A stretch of DNA of 64,000 bases from Hyunsoonleella aestuarii (GCF_006148925.1 NZ_VAWB01000001.1:1888001-1952000), one strand, 5' to 3'. Counted from the stretch's first letter, positions 39,220 through 50,222 are shown. Notes: generated by a model from the letters alone, not told the origin. Numbers and translations: made by a program.

Positions 39220-39771
39220 ATGGCATATTCACCTAGACTTAAAGAAGAGTATAAAAGCAGAGTAATTGCAGCTCTTACAGACGAATTTGGATATAAAAAT
39301 GTAATGCAAGTTCCTAAACTTACTAAGATTGTAATATCTAAAGGTGTTGGAGCAGCAGTTGCAGACAAGAAGTTAATCGACTACGCTGTAGAAGAGTTAA
39401 CAACAATATCTGGACAAAAAGCTATAGCAACTATTTCTAAAAAAGACGTTGCATCTTTCAAATTACGTAAAGGTATGCCAATTGGGGCTAAAGTAACCTT
39501 ACGAGGAGAAAGAATGTATGAGTTTTTAGACCGTTTAGTTACTTCGGCACTTCCACGTGTTAGAGATTTTAGCGGAATTAAAGCTACAGGATTTGATGGT
39601 AGAGGTAACTATAATTTAGGAGTTACAGAACAAATTATCTTTCCAGAAATAAACATTGATAAAGTGAATAAAATTTCTGGTATGGATATCACATTTGTTA
39701 CTACAGCAGATACTGATAAAGAAGCAAAATCATTATTAACTGAACTAGGGTTACCTTTTAAAAAGAATTAA
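39220..39771 (+). CDS. rplE: 50S ribosomal protein L5
   Basis: 183 residues, with [38 protein letters not shown] and [10 protein letters not shown]5 binds 5S rRNA and contacts the P-site tRNA. Followed 3 bp later by rpsN. Confidence 0.98.
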   Translation: MAYSPRLKEEYKSRVIAALTDEFGYKNVMQVPKLTKIVISKGVGAAVADKKLIDYAVEELTTISGQKAIATISKKDVASFKLRKGMPIGAKVTLRGERMYEFLDRLVTSALPRVRDFSGIKATGFDGRGNYNLGVTEQIIFPEINIDKVNKISGMDITFVTTADTDKEAKSLLTELGLPFKKN

Positions 39772-39774
39772 GAT

Positions 39775-40044
39775 ATGGCTAAAGAATCAATGAAAGCCCG
39801 TGAGGTAAAAAGAGCTAAAACAGTAGCTAAGTATGCTGAAAAAAGAAAAGCTTTAAAAGAAGCTGGAGATTATGAAGCATTACAAAAGTTGCCTAAAAAT
39901 GCTTCACCTATACGTCAGCATAATAGATGTAAATTAACAGGGAGACCTAAAGGATATATGAGAGATTTTGGAATTTCTCGTGTAACGTTTAGAGAAATGG
40001 CTAATCAAGGTCTTATCCCTGGAGTTAGAAAAGCAAGTTGGTAA
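39775..40044 (+). CDS. rpsN: 30S ribosomal protein S14, zinc-free form
   Basis: 89 residues, [20 protein letters not shown], with [20 protein letters not shown] and [19 protein letters not shown]. Only one cysteine is present, so it lacks the CxxC...CxxC zinc ribbon of the short S14 type; this is the long, zinc-independent form. A 68-bp spacer with a bulged hairpin follows. Confidence 0.97.
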   Translation: MAKESMKAREVKRAKTVAKYAEKRKALKEAGDYEALQKLPKNASPIRQHNRCKLTGRPKGYMRDFGISRVTFREMANQGLIPGVRKASW

Positions 40045-40112
40045 TATTATTTAAATAATCGGGTTTAAGGTTCGAAATAGTTCGAAAACCAAGACCACAA
40101 AATCAATTCATT
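40045..40112 (+). promoter_or_regulatory. hairpin spacer before rpsH
   Basis: GGTTCGAA (40069-40076) folds with TTCG (40081-40084) and AACC (40087-40090), leaving an ATAG loop and two bulged A residues. It is the only stable hairpin in this 68-bp spacer. A helix with bulged adenines directly before the S8 gene recalls an r-protein binding site, but this is inference. Confidence 0.35.
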
Positions 40113-40511
40113 ATGTACTCAGATCCAATTGCGGATTATTTGACAAGAATTAGAAACGCAGTGCGTGCTAACCACAGAGTGGTAGAGATTCCTGCATCTA
40201 ATTTAAAGAAAGACATAACTAAAATATTATTTGAACAAGGATATATTTTAAGTTATAAATTTGATGATTCTACTGTACAAGGAACAATTAAAATAGCCCT
40301 TAAGTACAACAAAGAAACAAAAGAACCAGTAATTAAAAAACTTCAAAGAATTAGTACTCCAGGTTTACGTAAGTATGCTGGTGCTAACGATTTGCCTAGA
40401 ATCTTAAACGGTCTTGGTATTGCAATAGTTTCAACTTCTCATGGAGTTATGACAGGTAAGCAGGCTACAAGAGATAATGTTGGTGGCGAAGTTTTATGTT
40501 ACGTATACTAA
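40113..40511 (+). CDS. rpsH: 30S ribosomal protein S8
   Basis: 132 residues starting MYSDPIADYLTRIRNAVRAN and ending GVMTGKQATRDNVGGEVLCY, the conserved C-terminal RNA-binding loop. S8 binds helix 21 of 16S rRNA and is the autoregulator of the spc operon in E. coli. Confidence 0.98.
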   Translation: MYSDPIADYLTRIRNAVRANHRVVEIPASNLKKDITKILFEQGYILSYKFDDSTVQGTIKIALKYNKETKEPVIKKLQRISTPGLRKYAGANDLPRILNGLGIAIVSTSHGVMTGKQATRDNVGGEVLCYVY

Positions 40512-40529
40512 TTTTAAAGCCAGAAAGAA

Positions 40530-41072
40530 ATGTCAAGAATAGGAAATAATCCAGTAGCCATTCCAGAAGGTGTAACAGTAGAAGTTAAAGATAGCACTGT
40601 AACTGTTAAAGGTAAATTAGGGGAGTTAACACAAAATTTCGATTCTATTGAAATTAAAGTTGAAGACGGTAGCGTTTGGGTTACACGTTCTTCTGACACT
40701 AAAGATCAAAAAGCAAAACATGGTTTATACAGATCATTAATGCACAATATGATAGAAGGTGTTTCAAAAGGATGGACCAAAGAACTAGAATTAGTAGGTG
40801 TAGGTTATAGAGCATCTAACCAAGGACAAAAATTAGATTTGGCTTTAGGTTTTTCTCATAATATAGTTTTGAACATTGCTCCGGAAGTAAAAGTTGAAAC
40901 AGTATCAGAAAAAGGTAAAAACCCAATAATTAAATTATCCTCTTTTGATAAACAACTTGTGGGACAAGTAGCTGCTAAAATTCGCGGTTTCAGAAAACCA
41001 GAGCCTTACAAAGGTAAAGGTGTTAAGTTTGTTGGTGAGGAATTAAGAAGAAAAGCAGGTAAATCAGCTTAA
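40530..41072 (+). CDS. rplF: 50S ribosomal protein L6
   Basis: 180 residues, MSRIGNNPVAIPEGVTVEV, with HGLYRSLMHNMIEGVSKGW and KIRGFRKPEPYKGKGVKFVG. L6 lies near the sarcin-ricin loop and factor-binding site. Canonical length. Confidence 0.98.
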   Translation: MSRIGNNPVAIPEGVTVEVKDSTVTVKGKLGELTQNFDSIEIKVEDGSVWVTRSSDTKDQKAKHGLYRSLMHNMIEGVSKGWTKELELVGVGYRASNQGQKLDLALGFSHNIVLNIAPEVKVETVSEKGKNPIIKLSSFDKQLVGQVAAKIRGFRKPEPYKGKGVKFVGEELRRKAGKSA

Positions 41073-41082
41073 TAATTAAGTT

Positions 41083-41439
41083 ATGGCATTAACAAAGAAC
41101 GAAAGAAGACTAAGAATAAAAAACAGAATCCGTAAGGTAGTTTCTGGTACAGAAGCAAGACCAAGGTTAGCTGTTTATAGAAGTAATAAAGAAATTTATG
41201 CTCAATTAGTAGATGACAATACTGGTAACACAATCAGTGCTGCATCTTCTAGAGATAAAGACATTAGTGCTGCAAAAGTAACTAAATCTGAAGTAGCTAA
41301 ATTAGTAGGTAAAGCGCTTGCTGAAAAAGCTTTAAAAGCTGGTGTAGAAGCTGTCTCGTTTGATAGAGGAGGTTATTTATATCACGGTAGAGTTAAACAA
41401 TTAGCTGAAGGAGCTAGAGAAGCAGGACTAAAATTCTAA
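41083..41439 (+). CDS. rplR: 50S ribosomal protein L18
   Basis: 118 residues with [37 protein letters not shown] and the C-terminal [20 protein letters not shown]. It binds 5S rRNA with L5. Followed by rpsE after 6 bp. Confidence 0.98.
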   Translation: MALTKNERRLRIKNRIRKVVSGTEARPRLAVYRSNKEIYAQLVDDNTGNTISAASSRDKDISAAKVTKSEVAKLVGKALAEKALKAGVEAVSFDRGGYLYHGRVKQLAEGAREAGLKF

Positions 41440-41445
41440 GAAATT

Positions 41446-41970
41446 ATGTTTCAAAAATATAAAAGTGCAGAGTTAGTAAAACCAGGTGGATTAGATCTTA
41501 AAGATCGTTTAGTTGGTGTACAAAGAGTTACTAAAGTAACTAAAGGTGGTAGAGCGTTTGGTTTTTCAGCAATTGTTGTTGTGGGAGATGAGAATGGAGT
41601 TGTAGGTCAAGGTTTAGGGAAATCTAAAGACGTTGCAAGTGCCATAGCAAAAGCTGTTGAAGACGCTAAGAAAAACTTAGTACGTATTCCTATTATAAAA
41701 GGAACGTTGCCACATGAGCAAAAAGGTAAGTACGGAGGTGCTAGAGTAAATATTATTCCTGCTGCCCCTGGTACAGGTGTAATTGCTGGTGGTGCTGTAA
41801 GAACGGTACTTGAAGCAGTTGGTGTACATGATGTATTATCAAAATCTCAAGGATCATCAAATCCACATAACGTTGTAAAAGCAACTTTTGATGCTTTGTT
41901 ACAATTAAGAGACGCAAACGCAATCGCTAGAGATAGAGGTATTACACTTGAACAAGTTTTTAACGCTTAA
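41446..41970 (+). CDS. rpsE: 30S ribosomal protein S5
   Basis: 174 residues. The dsRNA-binding-like N-terminal region is [20 protein letters not shown], followed by [20 protein letters not shown] and [21 protein letters not shown]5 contributes to the mRNA entry site and decoding accuracy. Full length. Confidence 0.98.
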   Translation: MFQKYKSAELVKPGGLDLKDRLVGVQRVTKVTKGGRAFGFSAIVVVGDENGVVGQGLGKSKDVASAIAKAVEDAKKNLVRIPIIKGTLPHEQKGKYGGARVNIIPAAPGTGVIAGGAVRTVLEAVGVHDVLSKSQGSSNPHNVVKATFDALLQLRDANAIARDRGITLEQVFNA

Positions 41971-41981
41971 TACAGACAGAG

Positions 41982-42161
41982 ATGGCAAAGATTAAAGTAA
42001 CAAAAGTTAAAAGCGCAATCAATCGTACTCAAAGACAAAAAAGAACTTTAGAAGCTCTGGGTCTTAAAAAGATTGGTCAGGTAAAAGAGCATGAGGCTAC
42101 ACCAAATATTCTTGGTATGGTTGCTAAAGTTTCACATTTAGTTTCTGTAGAAGAAGCTTAA
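41982..42161 (+). CDS. rpmD: 50S ribosomal protein L30
   Basis: A 59-residue gene, read directly from ATG 41982 to TAA 42159-42161: MAKIKVTKVKSAINRTQRQK, then TLEALGLKKIGQVKEHEATP and ILGMVAKVSHLVSVEEA. It matches L30 in length and motif (LGL.K....V.......P...GM...V.HLV) and fills the expected slot between rpsE and rplO. Confidence 0.96.
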   Translation: MAKIKVTKVKSAINRTQRQKRTLEALGLKKIGQVKEHEATPNILGMVAKVSHLVSVEEA

Positions 42162-42176
42162 AAATATAAACTGAAA

Positions 42177-42629
42177 ATGGATTTAAGTAATTTAAAACCT
42201 GCAGAAGGTTCAGTAAAAAACCAAGGAAAGAGAATAGGTAGAGGACAAGGTTCTGGTAAAGGTGGTACGGCAACACGTGGTCACAAAGGAGCAAAGTCAC
42301 GTTCTGGTTATTCTAAGAAACTAGGATTTGAGGGAGGGCAAATGCCACTTCAAAGACGTGTGCCTAAATTTGGTTTTACAAATATTAACCGTGTTGAATA
42401 TCAAGGTATCAATTTAGATACTCTACAGCAATTGGTTGATGATAAGAAAATAAAAGATACAGTAGATTTTGATACATTATTCGCAAACCGTTTAGCTGGT
42501 AAAAACGATTTAGTTAAAATATTAGGTCGTGGTGAATTGAAGGCAAAATTAAAAGTATCTGCTCATAAGTTTACTGCTTCAGCAAAAGCTGCTATCGAAG
42601 CTGCAGGAGGAGAAGCTGTAACTATATAA
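42177..42629 (+). CDS. rplO: 50S ribosomal protein L15
   Basis: 150 residues, MDLSNLKPAEGSVKNQGKR, with the Gly-rich RGQGSGKGGTATRGHKGAKS and FEGGQMPLQRRVPKFGF. A late-assembly 50S protein. It ends 14 bp before secY. Confidence 0.98.
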   Translation: MDLSNLKPAEGSVKNQGKRIGRGQGSGKGGTATRGHKGAKSRSGYSKKLGFEGGQMPLQRRVPKFGFTNINRVEYQGINLDTLQQLVDDKKIKDTVDFDTLFANRLAGKNDLVKILGRGELKAKLKVSAHKFTASAKAAIEAAGGEAVTI

Positions 42630-42643
42630 GACTTTTTATAAGT

Positions 42644-43990
42644 ATGAAATTTATAGAATCATTAAAAAATGTTTGGAAAATAGAGGAATTAAGAAACAGA
42701 ATCATAGTTACATTGAGTCTGTTATTAGTTTATCGTTTTGGTGCTCAAGTAGTTTTACCAGGTATTGATGCAGCCCAATTAGGTGGATTGGCAGATAGTA
42801 CTGATAGTGGGTTGTTAGGTTTACTTAATGCCTTCACTGGTGGAGCTTTTGCAAATGCTTCGGTTTTCGCTTTGGGTATTATGCCTTACATTTCTGCTTC
42901 TATTGTTGTGCAGTTAATGGGAATTGCTATTCCTTATTTACAGAAGTTACAAAAAGAAGGTGCTAGTGGTCAGAAGAAGATAACTCAAATTACACGTTGG
43001 TTAACGATTGCAATTTGTTTGGTTCAAGCTCCAGGTTACCTTGCTAGTCTACCAGCATTAGGAATTCCACAAAGTGCATTTTTACTTGGTACTGGTGGGT
43101 TGTTCTATTTTTCATCAGTAGTTATCTTAGTTACTGGTTGTATTTTTGCTATGTGGTTAGGTGAAAAGATTACAGATAAAGGTATCGGTAATGGTATTTC
43201 ACTTTTAATTATGGTAGGTATTATTGCAACTTTACCGCAGGCATTTTTACAAAATGCAGCAACGAGATTAGAAGGAAATAATGTGATGTTAATTCTTTTC
43301 GAATTAGTTGTGTGGTTTGTAATTATTTTGGCTTCTATTTTATTGGTAATGGCAGTAAGAAAAATTGCTGTTCAGTATGCTAGAAGAACAGCTTCTGGAG
43401 GATACGAAAAAAGTGCTATGGCAGGATCAAGACAATACATTCCGTTAAAGCTTAATGCTTCGGGTGTAATGCCAATTATATTTGCTCAGGCTATTATGTT
43501 TGTGCCAAGTTTGATAGGCGGGTCTTCTTTCTTAAAAGAAACTACTGTTGGAGCATGGATGCAAACTCAATTCTCTGATATTTTTGGTTTTTGGTATAAT
43601 GTTGTATTTGCATTATTGATTATTGTATTCACATATTTCTACACGGCAATTACGGTACCAACAAATAAAATGGCAGATGATTTAAAACGTAGTGGTGGTT
43701 TTATTCCTGGTATTCGTCCTGGATCTGAAACATCTGAGTATTTAGATAAAATAATGTCTCAAATAACGTTACCTGGATCTATATTCTTAGCATTAATAGC
43801 TGTGTTCCCATCATTCATAGTTAAGCTTATGAACGTTCAGGCAGGATGGGCTTTATTTTTCGGAGGAACTTCATTATTAATTATGGTTGGAGTTGCAATA
43901 GACACTATGCAACAAGTAAATTCTTACTTGTTAAATAGACACTATGATGGTTTGATGAAAACTGGTAAAAATAGAAAAGCAGTAGCTTAA
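42644..43990 (+). CDS. secY: preprotein translocase channel subunit SecY
   Basis: 448 residues with about ten membrane helices. Conserved SecY segments include [15 protein letters not shown] (helix 2 region), [17 protein letters not shown] and [20 protein letters not shown] (cytosolic loop 5). SecY is the protein-conducting channel used with SecE and SecA (the 3' end of secA is at 62987-64000). Its location after rplO is canonical; the adk and map genes found next in many bacteria are missing. Confidence 0.98.
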   Translation: MKFIESLKNVWKIEELRNRIIVTLSLLLVYRFGAQVVLPGIDAAQLGGLADSTDSGLLGLLNAFTGGAFANASVFALGIMPYISASIVVQLMGIAIPYLQKLQKEGASGQKKITQITRWLTIAICLVQAPGYLASLPALGIPQSAFLLGTGGLFYFSSVVILVTGCIFAMWLGEKITDKGIGNGISLLIMVGIIATLPQAFLQNAATRLEGNNVMLILFELVVWFVIILASILLVMAVRKIAVQYARRTASGGYEKSAMAGSRQYIPLKLNASGVMPIIFAQAIMFVPSLIGGSSFLKETTVGAWMQTQFSDIFGFWYNVVFALLIIVFTYFYTAITVPTNKMADDLKRSGGFIPGIRPGSETSEYLDKIMSQITLPGSIFLALIAVFPSFIVKLMNVQAGWALFFGGTSLLIMVGVAIDTMQQVNSYLLNRHYDGLMKTGKNRKAVA

Positions 43991-44000
43991 TTTTTATACT

Positions 44001-44216
44001 ATGGCAAAACAAGCAGCAATAGAACAAGACGGAACAATTATAGAGGCATTATCGAATGCCATGTTTCGTGTAGAATTAGAAAATGGTCACATTGTGACTG
44101 CTCATATTTCTGGTAAAATGCGTATGCATTACATTAAATTATTACCAGGAGATAAAGTAAAATTAGAAATGAGTCCTTACGATTTAACAAAGGCTCGTAT
44201 AACATACAGATACTAA
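44001..44216 (+). CDS. infA: translation initiation factor IF-1
   Basis: 71 residues, [20 protein letters not shown], with [20 protein letters not shown] and the closing ARITYRY. S1/OB-fold protein that blocks the A site during initiation. Its stop is separated from the rpmJ start by a single base. Confidence 0.98.
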   Translation: MAKQAAIEQDGTIIEALSNAMFRVELENGHIVTAHISGKMRMHYIKLLPGDKVKLEMSPYDLTKARITYRY

Positions 44217-44217
44217 G

Positions 44218-44334
44218 ATGAAAGTAAGAGCATCATTAAAGAAAAGAAGTGCCGATTGTAAAATCGTGCGTAGAAAAGGTAGACTTTACGTAATAAACAA
44301 GAAGAACCCTAGATTTAAACAAAGACAAGGTTAA
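44218..44334 (+). CDS. rpmJ: 50S ribosomal protein L36, zinc-free form
   Basis: 38 residues read from ATG 44218: [20 protein letters not shown], then [18 protein letters not shown]. The usual zinc ligands CxxC...C...H are reduced to a single cysteine (Cys14), so this is the C-minus form that does not bind zinc. It starts one base after the infA stop and is followed by a 106-bp repeat-bearing spacer. Confidence 0.96.
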   Translation: MKVRASLKKRSADCKIVRRKGRLYVINKKNPRFKQRQG

Positions 44335-44440
44335 TAAAAAGATACTAGTCATTAGTAATTAGAAGTTAGATGAATCTGTTTGAAATAGCAATGTTTAGGA
44401 TTCTAACAACTAAAAGCTGACAACTAAAAACTAAAAAAGA
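44335..44440 (+). repeat. repeat-bearing spacer between rpmJ and rpsM
   Basis: Contains two tandem copies of a 14-bp unit, ACAACTAAAAGCTG and ACAACTAAAAACTA (44406-44433). Their complement partly matches AGTCATTAGTAATTAGAAGTTAGA upstream (44347-44370), giving an imperfect long hairpin. It is the longest spacer in the alpha part of the operon. It may be a degenerate dispersed intergenic repeat or a leader for S13. Confidence 0.45.
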
Positions 44441-44815
44441 ATGGCAAGAATTGCAGGTGTAGACATACCAAAAAACAAAAGAGGAGTAATCTCTTTAACT
44501 TATATCTATGGAATAGGTAGAAGTAGAGCAAAAGATATTTTAGCTACTGCTAAGGTAGATGAAAGTATTAAAGTTCAAGATTGGACAGATGACCAAATTA
44601 GCGGAATTCGTGAAGCTGTTGGTACTTTTACTATCGAAGGTGAATTACGTTCTGAAACACAATTAAACATTAAGCGATTAATGGATATTGGTTGTTACAG
44701 AGGTATTCGTCATAGATCTGGTCTTCCTTTAAGAGGACAAAGAACTAAAAACAATTCTAGAACAAGAAAAGGTAGAAGAAAAACTGTTGCTAACAAGAAA
44801 AAAGCAACTAAATAA
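44441..44815 (+). CDS. rpsM: 30S ribosomal protein S13
   Basis: 124 residues, [20 protein letters not shown], with [15 protein letters not shown] and the C-terminal [21 protein letters not shown]13 forms head bridges to the 50S. Canonical length. Confidence 0.98.
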   Translation: MARIAGVDIPKNKRGVISLTYIYGIGRSRAKDILATAKVDESIKVQDWTDDQISGIREAVGTFTIEGELRSETQLNIKRLMDIGCYRGIRHRSGLPLRGQRTKNNSRTRKGRRKTVANKKKATK

Positions 44816-44823
44816 TAAGTAAT

Positions 44824-45207
44824 ATGGCAAAGACAAGCACTAAAAAACGTAAAGTTGTTGTAGACTCTGTTGGAGAAGCACATGTTACTGCTTCTTTCAA
44901 TAACATTATTATTTCACTTACCAACAAAAAAGGAGACGTTATTTCATGGTCTTCTGCTGGTAAAATGGGATTTAGAGGTTCTAAGAAAAACACACCTTAT
45001 GCTGCTCAATTAGCTGCTGAAGATGCTGCTGGTGTAGCAGTGGAAGCTGGATTGAAGAAAGTAAAGGTTTATGTAAAAGGCCCAGGAAATGGTAGAGAAT
45101 CCGCTATCCGTTCTATTCACAATGCTGGTATTGAAGTAACTGAAATTATCGATGTTACACCGTTACCACACAATGGCTGTAGACCTCCTAAACGCAGAAG
45201 AGTTTAA
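44824..45207 (+). CDS. rpsK: 30S ribosomal protein S11
   Basis: 127 residues, with [40 protein letters not shown] and the closing [19 protein letters not shown]11 lies on the platform near the Shine-Dalgarno/anti-Shine-Dalgarno duplex. Followed by a 96-bp spacer before rpsD. Confidence 0.98.
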   Translation: MAKTSTKKRKVVVDSVGEAHVTASFNNIIISLTNKKGDVISWSSAGKMGFRGSKKNTPYAAQLAAEDAAGVAVEAGLKKVKVYVKGPGNGRESAIRSIHNAGIEVTEIIDVTPLPHNGCRPPKRRRV

Positions 45208-45303
45208 TAAATTAATAATAACAAGTATCAACGAGAGATCAACGATTATCGAAGGATAAGATTAAGACCTTAATTCATAATCACTCTCAAAAACAAATTT
45301 AAA
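45208..45303 (+). promoter_or_regulatory. possible S4 leader before rpsD
   Basis: GAGAG (45233-45237) can pair with CTCTC (45284-45288), and GATTA (45244-45248) with TAATC (45278-45282). Inside them lies AAGG (45252-45255) with CCTT (45268-45271). The nested layout with an asymmetric bulge, directly before the gene of a known autoregulator, suggests a leader. No comparative support is available here. Confidence 0.42.
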
Positions 45304-45909
45304 ATGGCAAGATATACTGGTCCTAAAACTAAAATAGCTCGTAAATTTGGCGAAGCTATCTTCGGAGATGATAAATCATTCGAAAAAAGAAATTACCCTC
45401 CAGGTCAACATGGAAATAACAGAAGACGTGGAAAAAAATCTGAATACGCAATCCAACTACAAGAGAAGCAAAAAGCTAAATATACTTATGGTATTTTAGA
45501 GCGTCAATTTAGAGGATTGTTTAAAAAAGCTAGAGCAGCCCAAGGGATTACTGGTGAGGTTCTTTTACAATTATGTGAATCTAGATTAGATAATGTTGTA
45601 TTCAGAATGGGTATTGCTCCAACAAGAAGTGGTGCAAGACAATTAGTATCTCATAGACACATTACTGTAAATGGGGAATTAGTAAATATTCCTTCTTACT
45701 CTTTAAAAGCAGGAGATGTAGTTGCTGTAAGAGAAAAATCTAAATCCCTTGAAGCAATTGAAAGATCACTTTCAAATTCAAGTCATGTTTATGAGTGGAT
45801 TACTTGGAATGATGACACAAAACAAGGAACTTATGTTTCTGTGCCAGCCAGAATTCAAATCCCAGAAAACATAAACGAGCAATTCATAGTCGAATTATAC
45901 TCTAAATAA
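45304..45909 (+). CDS. rpsD: 30S ribosomal protein S4, zinc-free form
   Basis: 201 residues, [20 protein letters not shown], with [20 protein letters not shown] and the S4 RNA-binding domain [20 protein letters not shown]...[12 protein letters not shown]. The N-terminus has no CxxC...C zinc cluster. S4 starts 16S assembly and autoregulates the alpha operon in E. coli. Confidence 0.98.
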   Translation: MARYTGPKTKIARKFGEAIFGDDKSFEKRNYPPGQHGNNRRRGKKSEYAIQLQEKQKAKYTYGILERQFRGLFKKARAAQGITGEVLLQLCESRLDNVVFRMGIAPTRSGARQLVSHRHITVNGELVNIPSYSLKAGDVVAVREKSKSLEAIERSLSNSSHVYEWITWNDDTKQGTYVSVPARIQIPENINEQFIVELYSK

Positions 45910-46007
45910 TAAATTAATCATATTGGTATTTAGCCAAAGGATTTATTAGTCTTCTTCAAACTTTTAAATCGCGCAACTAAATAACAATTAAAACGAAGAA
46001 ACAAATT
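45910..46007 (+). other. spacer between rpsD and rpoA
   Basis: 98 bp with a small TTGG...CCAA hairpin and no open frame. No TAnnTTTG element is apparent, so rpoA is probably read from upstream. Confidence 0.4.
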
Positions 46008-47000
46008 ATGGCAGTATTTAATTTTCAAAAGCCTGACAAAGTAATCATGATTAACTCAACTGATTTCGAAGGTAAATTCGAATTCAGACCGTTAGAACCT
46101 GGTTATGGCTTAACAGTAGGAAATGCATTAAGAAGAGTTTTATTATCTTCTTTAGAAGGGTTTGCAATCACTTCAGTTAGAATTGAAGGTGTAGATCATG
46201 AGTTTTCTGCAATTGCAGGTGTAGTGGAAGATGTAACAGAAATCATCTTAAACTTAAAACAAGTACGTTTTAAAAGACAAATTGAAGATATTGATAATGA
46301 ATCTATTTCTATATCAATCTCTGGTCAAGAACAAATTTTAGCTGGTGATTTTCAGAAGTTTATCTCAGGATTCCAAGTTTTAAATTCAGAATTGGTTATC
46401 TGTAACTTAGATCCTAAAGTAAATTTCAATTTAGAAATTACTATTGAAAAAGGTAGAGGATATGTTCCTGCTGAAGAAAATAAAAAAGCTTCTGCACCAA
46501 TGGGAACTATTTTTACCGATTCAATTTACACGCCAATAAAAAATGTAAAGTATAGTATAGAAAACTATCGTGTTGAGCAAAAAACGGATTATGAAAAATT
46601 AGTTTTTGAAATCATTACTGATGGCTCTATTACACCACAAGATGCATTAACAGAGGCTGCTAAAACATTAATTCACCACTTCATGTTATTCTCTGATGAG
46701 CGTATCACATTAGAAGCTGATGAAATTGCACAAACTGAAACTTATGATGAAGAGTCACTACACATGAGACAGTTACTTAAAACAAAATTAATTGACATGG
46801 ATTTATCTGTTCGTGCGCTTAACTGTTTAAAAGCTGCAGAGGTAGATACTTTAGGGGACTTAGTATCATTTAATAAAAATGACTTAATGAAGTTCCGTAA
46901 CTTTGGAAAAAAATCATTAACAGAGCTTGAAGAGCTAGTAAATGTTAAAGGTTTAAACTTCGGAATGGATTTAACAAAATATAAATTAGATAAAGATTAA
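46008..47000 (+). CDS. rpoA: RNA polymerase alpha subunit
   Basis: 330 residues. N-terminal assembly domain with [20 protein letters not shown] and [21 protein letters not shown]-terminal domain (from about 250) with [19 protein letters not shown]-type helix-hairpin-helix motif and [15 protein letters not shown], used for UP-element and activator contacts. Full length, normal place between rpsD and rplQ. Confidence 0.98.
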   Translation: MAVFNFQKPDKVIMINSTDFEGKFEFRPLEPGYGLTVGNALRRVLLSSLEGFAITSVRIEGVDHEFSAIAGVVEDVTEIILNLKQVRFKRQIEDIDNESISISISGQEQILAGDFQKFISGFQVLNSELVICNLDPKVNFNLEITIEKGRGYVPAEENKKASAPMGTIFTDSIYTPIKNVKYSIENYRVEQKTDYEKLVFEIITDGSITPQDALTEAAKTLIHHFMLFSDERITLEADEIAQTETYDEESLHMRQLLKTKLIDMDLSVRALNCLKAAEVDTLGDLVSFNKNDLMKFRNFGKKSLTELEELVNVKGLNFGMDLTKYKLDKD

Positions 47001-47059
47001 TTAATCATATTTTGCTCCTCGGTAATCGAGTTTGGTAGCAAGATGATAAAACAAATGTC

Positions 47060-47533
47060 ATGAGACACGGAAAAAAAGTAAACCATTTAGGTAGAAAGAC
47101 AGCACATAGAAAATCTATGTTGGCAAATATGGCTTGTTCTTTAATTGAGCATAAACGTATTAACACTACTGTAGCTAAAGCAAAAGCATTAAAACAGTTC
47201 GTTGAGCCAATGATTACAAAGTCTAAGGAAGATACAACTCACAATAGACGTATTGTAATGTCGCGTTTAAGACAAAAAGATGCGGTGACAGAGCTGTTTA
47301 GAGAAGTAGCTGTTAAAGTTGCAGATCGTCCAGGTGGTTATACAAGAATAATCAAATTAGGAAATAGACTTGGTGATAATGCAGATATGGCAATGATTGA
47401 GTTAGTAGATTACAACGAAATCTATAATGCAGGCAAGAAGGAGAAGAAAACTACTAGAAGAAGTAGAAGAGGAGGTTCTAAACCTGTTGTTGCTGCTCCA
47501 GTTGAAACTCAAGCATCAAACGAAGAAGAATAA
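47060..47533 (+). CDS. rplQ: 50S ribosomal protein L17
   Basis: 157 residues, [20 protein letters not shown], with [20 protein letters not shown] and [20 protein letters not shown]. It carries the C-terminal charged extension ([14 protein letters not shown] ... QASNEEE) usual in Bacteroidota. Last gene of the superoperon, 24 bp before its terminator. Confidence 0.97.
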   Translation: MRHGKKVNHLGRKTAHRKSMLANMACSLIEHKRINTTVAKAKALKQFVEPMITKSKEDTTHNRRIVMSRLRQKDAVTELFREVAVKVADRPGGYTRIIKLGNRLGDNADMAMIELVDYNEIYNAGKKEKKTTRRSRRGGSKPVVAAPVETQASNEEE

Positions 47534-47556
47534 ATGTTAATAAGCATTTGAAATAT

Positions 47557-47590
47557 AAAGGATAAACTATTTTAGTTTATCCTTTTTTTT
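47557..47590 (+). terminator. terminator of the ribosomal protein superoperon
   Basis: A 12-bp stem AAAGGATAAACT / AGTTTATCCTTT (47557-47568 with 47574-47585) around a short loop, followed by an unbroken T-run. It ends the rpsL-rplQ transcript before carA. Confidence 0.9.
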
Positions 47591-47617
47591 ATGCAATTTT
47601 GTAAAACTTTTTTTTTA

Positions 47618-48739
47618 ATGAAATATCAAAAACGACAAAAAGCCATCATTCTTCTTGCAGATGGCACCATTTTTTACGGTAAAGCAGTAGGCAATAAACA
47701 AGGAACAGCATTTGGTGAAGTATGTTTTAATACTGGAATGACAGGGTATCAAGAGATATTTACAGACCCATCATATTATGGACAACTTATGGTTGCTACT
47801 AATGCACATATTGGGAATTACGGTACTAATGCAGATGAAGTTGAGTCAGATTCTATAAAAATAGCTGGACTAATAGTAAAAAACTTTAGTTACGAGTATT
47901 CTCGGATTGATTCTGAAGGATCACTAGAAGATTTTCTAGATCAAAATAATTTGCTAGCTATTTCTGATGTAGACACAAGAGCATTAGTAAGTTATATTCG
48001 AGATAATGGTGCTATGAACGCCGTAATTTCTACCGAGGTTGATAATATTGAAGGCTTAAAAAAGCAACTAGCTGAAGTTCCAAATATGGAAGGGTTAGAA
48101 TTAGCATCAAAAGTGTCAACTAAAGAACCTTATTATTTTGGTGATGAAAATGCAACGTTCCGAGTGGCAGCTCTAGATATAGGTATAAAGAGAAATATAT
48201 TAAGAAATATTGCAAGTAGAGATACCTATATAAAAGTATTCCCATATAATTCTAGATTTGAGGATTTAGAAGCGTTTAATCCGGATGGGTACTTTTTATC
48301 AAACGGACCTGGAGACCCTGAACCATTAATTGAAGCTCAAGCAGTAGCCAAGGAGATTATAAGAAGAGATTTACCATTGTTTGGTATTTGCTTAGGACAT
48401 CAAGTAATTGCATTGGCCAATGGGGTGTCAACTTATAAAATGCATAATGGTCACCGCGGAATTAATCACCCAGTCAAAAATTTGATTACTGGAAAAGGCG
48501 AAATAACTTCGCAAAATCATGGATTTGCGGTTAATAGAGAAGACGCCGAGGCAAATTCAGAATTAGAGGTCACTCATTTACACTTAAACGATCATACTGT
48601 AGCTGGACTAGCTATGAAAGACAAAAACTGTTTCTCAGTTCAATATCATCCAGAGGCAAGTCCAGGACCACATGATTCTTCGTATTTATTCGATCAGTTC
48701 ATTGAAAACATTAAAAAAAGTAAACTGTCAACAGTATAA
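47618..48739 (+). CDS. carA: carbamoyl-phosphate synthase small (glutaminase) subunit
   Basis: 373 residues from ATG 47618 (MKYQKRQKAIILLADGT). An upstream ATG at 47591 would begin at the end of the terminator T-run and is rejected. N-terminal CPSase domain with GEVCFNTGMTGYQEIFTDPS, and a class I glutamine amidotransferase domain with the nucleophile in FGICLGHQV (Cys near 262) and the His-Glu pair in QYHPEASPGP. It supplies ammonia from glutamine to CarB for arginine and pyrimidine synthesis. The carB gene is not adjacent. Confidence 0.96.
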   Translation: MKYQKRQKAIILLADGTIFYGKAVGNKQGTAFGEVCFNTGMTGYQEIFTDPSYYGQLMVATNAHIGNYGTNADEVESDSIKIAGLIVKNFSYEYSRIDSEGSLEDFLDQNNLLAISDVDTRALVSYIRDNGAMNAVISTEVDNIEGLKKQLAEVPNMEGLELASKVSTKEPYYFGDENATFRVAALDIGIKRNILRNIASRDTYIKVFPYNSRFEDLEAFNPDGYFLSNGPGDPEPLIEAQAVAKEIIRRDLPLFGICLGHQVIALANGVSTYKMHNGHRGINHPVKNLITGKGEITSQNHGFAVNREDAEANSELEVTHLHLNDHTVAGLAMKDKNCFSVQYHPEASPGPHDSSYLFDQFIENIKKSKLSTV

Positions 48740-48771
48740 AATTAATGGTCTAAAATGGACTAAATTTTACT

Positions 48772-48792
48772 AAAACGTTATAGCAACGTTTT
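48772..48792 (+). terminator. possible weak terminator after carA
   Basis: AAAACGTT / AACGTTTT stem (48772-48779 with 48785-48792) with a 5-nt loop and only a T4 run. It is 32 bp after the carA stop; strength is doubtful. Confidence 0.45.
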
Positions 48793-48837
48793 AATAGATT
48801 TATTCTTAAATAGCTAAAAAAAGAGAAGATTTAGCCG

Positions 48838-48845
48838 TAAATTTG
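48838..48845 (+). promoter_or_regulatory. -7 element of the eno promoter
   Basis: TAAATTTG matches TAnnTTTG, 31 bp before the eno start. No convincing TTTG is found at the -33 distance. Confidence 0.45.
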
Positions 48846-48858
48846 TGTTAATAAATAG

Positions 48859-50166
<1,308 letters not shown>

Positions 50167-50186
50167 AAATGTATTAAGCATTTTTT

Positions 50187-50222
50187 AAAAAGCGATTGTT
50201 AGAAAAAACAATCGCTTTTTTA
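50187..50222 (+). terminator. terminator of eno
   Basis: Stem AGCGATTGTT / AACAATCGCT (50191-50200 with 50207-50216), loop AGAAAA, extended by A/T pairs and followed by a T-run. Confidence 0.9.

Noticed and set aside
47591-47617. Nine-codon N-terminal extension of carA
   Set aside because: The upstream ATG lies directly at the end of the superoperon terminator, and the extension is not CarA-like; ATG 47618 fits better.
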